The notes under the pieces are model-generated. The model ran no database searches. It worked only from the letters and a program-made list of their open reading frames with translations, and was not told the DNA's origin. A DNA stretch of 64,000 nt from Sphingobacterium sp. UGAL515B_05 (GTDB taxonomy: Bacteria > Bacteroidota > Bacteroidia > Sphingobacteriales > Sphingobacteriaceae): the NCBI RefSeq assembly GCF_033097525.1, contig NZ_CP109907.1, positions 5,270,001 through 5,334,000 of the forward strand, given 5' to 3'. The position numbers were made by a program, and so were the translations under genes. Positions within the stretch are counted from its first letter, which is position 1. Every line of letters starts with the position of its first letter. Positions 63,167 to 64,000 of this stretch are shown here, piece after piece.

Positions 63167-64000
63167 ATGTCAATTAACATGAATCTAATCCCCCATCGCC
63201 GACTGACAAACCTGTTCATGCTAGGCTGCAGTGCTTTTGCACTTAGCCTCTACTCATGTAACAAAAGTGGAGAAAACACCACATTAACAGGAGAAACTGT
63301 CGTTAAAATCAATCTATCGGGCGTAGAAGCTTACAATGAAACAGACAACAATGCTGTTCAAAAGCAAGCATCTGCAAACGCTTCGCATTCATCAAGCAAT
63401 GCACCTGATGTACAGGAAATGACTGTACCGTTAGAAAACGGAGGCTCGGTTGACGTTGTCCTAACAAACAATTCAGCGGTTACAAAAAGCCTCGTTGCTT
63501 CATCCACCCCCAAACTAGCGGCTGTCCAAACACAAGAGAAGCCATTGGACAAAAACGTCAAGTATAAAGTTGTTGTCTATGACAACCAAGGAGCTTATGT
63601 AACAGAAAAGGATTATAGCTACGGTGAGGAAGCTACTGCCGCAGGCATCGCTCTTGACGCTGGAAAATCATATACGTTCATTGCTTATTCGATCAATAGC
63701 ACAACAGTATTACCGGGTATTAACAATCGAAATACACTGTCCGAAGCCAGCTTAAACAACATAAGTGACGACTTAATGTATTACACAGGCACATTAACGT
63801 TAAAAAATGGTGTAAACAATTTAAATGTTGTATTAAAACACAGATTTAGCCAAATCACCACAACATTGACCATGGATCCAAGTATGACCGGAGCCATCAC
63901 TCAAATCGGGACTGCAGTATTAAAACCTAGTCACAGTAGTGCAAATTTGAAATTTTCAGACCAAACACTAATATACAATGGCTTGAACAACGCCGGTGTG
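63167..64000 (+). CDS. Partial lipoprotein, surface-adhesin-like, cut by the window end
   Basis: 278 codons from ATG 63167, open at the window edge. A basic N-terminus and a lipobox SLYSC (Cys31) with CNKSGEN predict an exported lipoprotein. The rest is Ser/Thr/Asn/Val-rich beta sequence (VVVYDNQGAYVTEKDYSYG, AGKSYTFIAYSINSTTVLPG, LVLKHRFSQIT-like runs), which resembles fimbrillin-like proteins of Bacteroidota (FimA/Mfa1 family). The fimbrillin assignment is an inference from pattern only. It is divergent from the heavy-metal operon with a 500-bp gap. Confidence 0.6.
   Translation, partial: MSINMNLIPHRRLTNLFMLGCSAFALSLYSCNKSGENTTLTGETVVKINLSGVEAYNETDNNAVQKQASANASHSSSNAPDVQEMTVPLENGGSVDVVLTNNSAVTKSLVASSTPKLAAVQTQEKPLDKNVKYKVVVYDNQGAYVTEKDYSYGEEATAAGIALDAGKSYTFIAYSINSTTVLPGINNRNTLSEASLNNISDDLMYYTGTLTLKNGVNNLNVVLKHRFSQITTTLTMDPSMTGAITQIGTAVLKPSHSSANLKFSDQTLIYNGLNNAGV

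Noticed and set aside
1..64000. CRISPR arrays, insertion sequences, rRNA
   Set aside because: No array of regularly spaced repeats, no transposase frame with flanking inverted repeats and no rRNA sequence was seen.

Overview
The window looks like chromosomal DNA of a Bacteroidota bacterium, most likely Sphingobacteriaceae (Sphingobacterium-like). This rests on the low-GC, AT-rich intergenic DNA, several promoters of the Bacteroidota type (TTG, about 20 bp, TAnnTTTG), the DUF3822 gene next to rsmD, CzcA-type pumps and a LytS/LytTR two-component pair. The genus is an inference; no rRNA is present.

Left end (1-6015): the right end of a prophage or integrated element. It holds a 1093-residue tail-type protein with a C-terminal NodB-like deacetylase domain, two small unknown genes and a tyrosine recombinase whose gene abuts the 3' end of a tRNA-Leu(CAA), the probable attachment site. 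Positions 6197-21164 are mostly core genes: aldo/keto reductase, coaD-rsmD-DUF3822, a RecD-like helicase, a DPP-IV-like peptidase, ruvB, a Dpm1-like glycosyltransferase, an isolated nuoCD pair with pdxH, yqgE and htpG, then tRNA-His. Positions 22146-31766 hold a degenerate CDF-like membrane protein, a DeoR/RpiA-like/Gfo-Idh sugar cluster, a CDF exporter, a TlpA-like lipoprotein, a retropepsin-like protein and a copper pair (CopZ-like, CopA).

Positions 32371-41028 hold the most interesting locus. An unlisted 47-residue peptide gene (32624-32767) is followed by a receiver-only protein and a full-length LanB lanthipeptide dehydratase. A histidine kinase/LytTR pair converges on the dehydratase, and a MacB/FtsX-like permease lies beyond. 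No LanC cyclase, protease or dedicated exporter is in the window, and the peptide has no cysteine in its likely core. Upstream of the peptide are two pairs of direct repeats, each pair spaced exactly 21 bp, as expected for LytTR-type binding. This looks like a minimal RiPP system whose product may be dehydrated but not thioether-cyclised.

Positions 41137-54300 are accessory: DinB- and OsmC-like proteins, three MFS transporters, pirin, a broken alpha/beta hydrolase, SRPBCC and EthD proteins, an AraC regulator, a GNAT, a sulfatase and a GIY-YIG protein. Positions 54480-62670 form a leftward heavy-metal resistance operon: a small Cys-rich protein, a CzcA pump fused to its TolC-like outer-membrane factor, a CzcB adaptor and a Zn/Cd P-type ATPase. 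A lipoprotein gene runs off the right edge.
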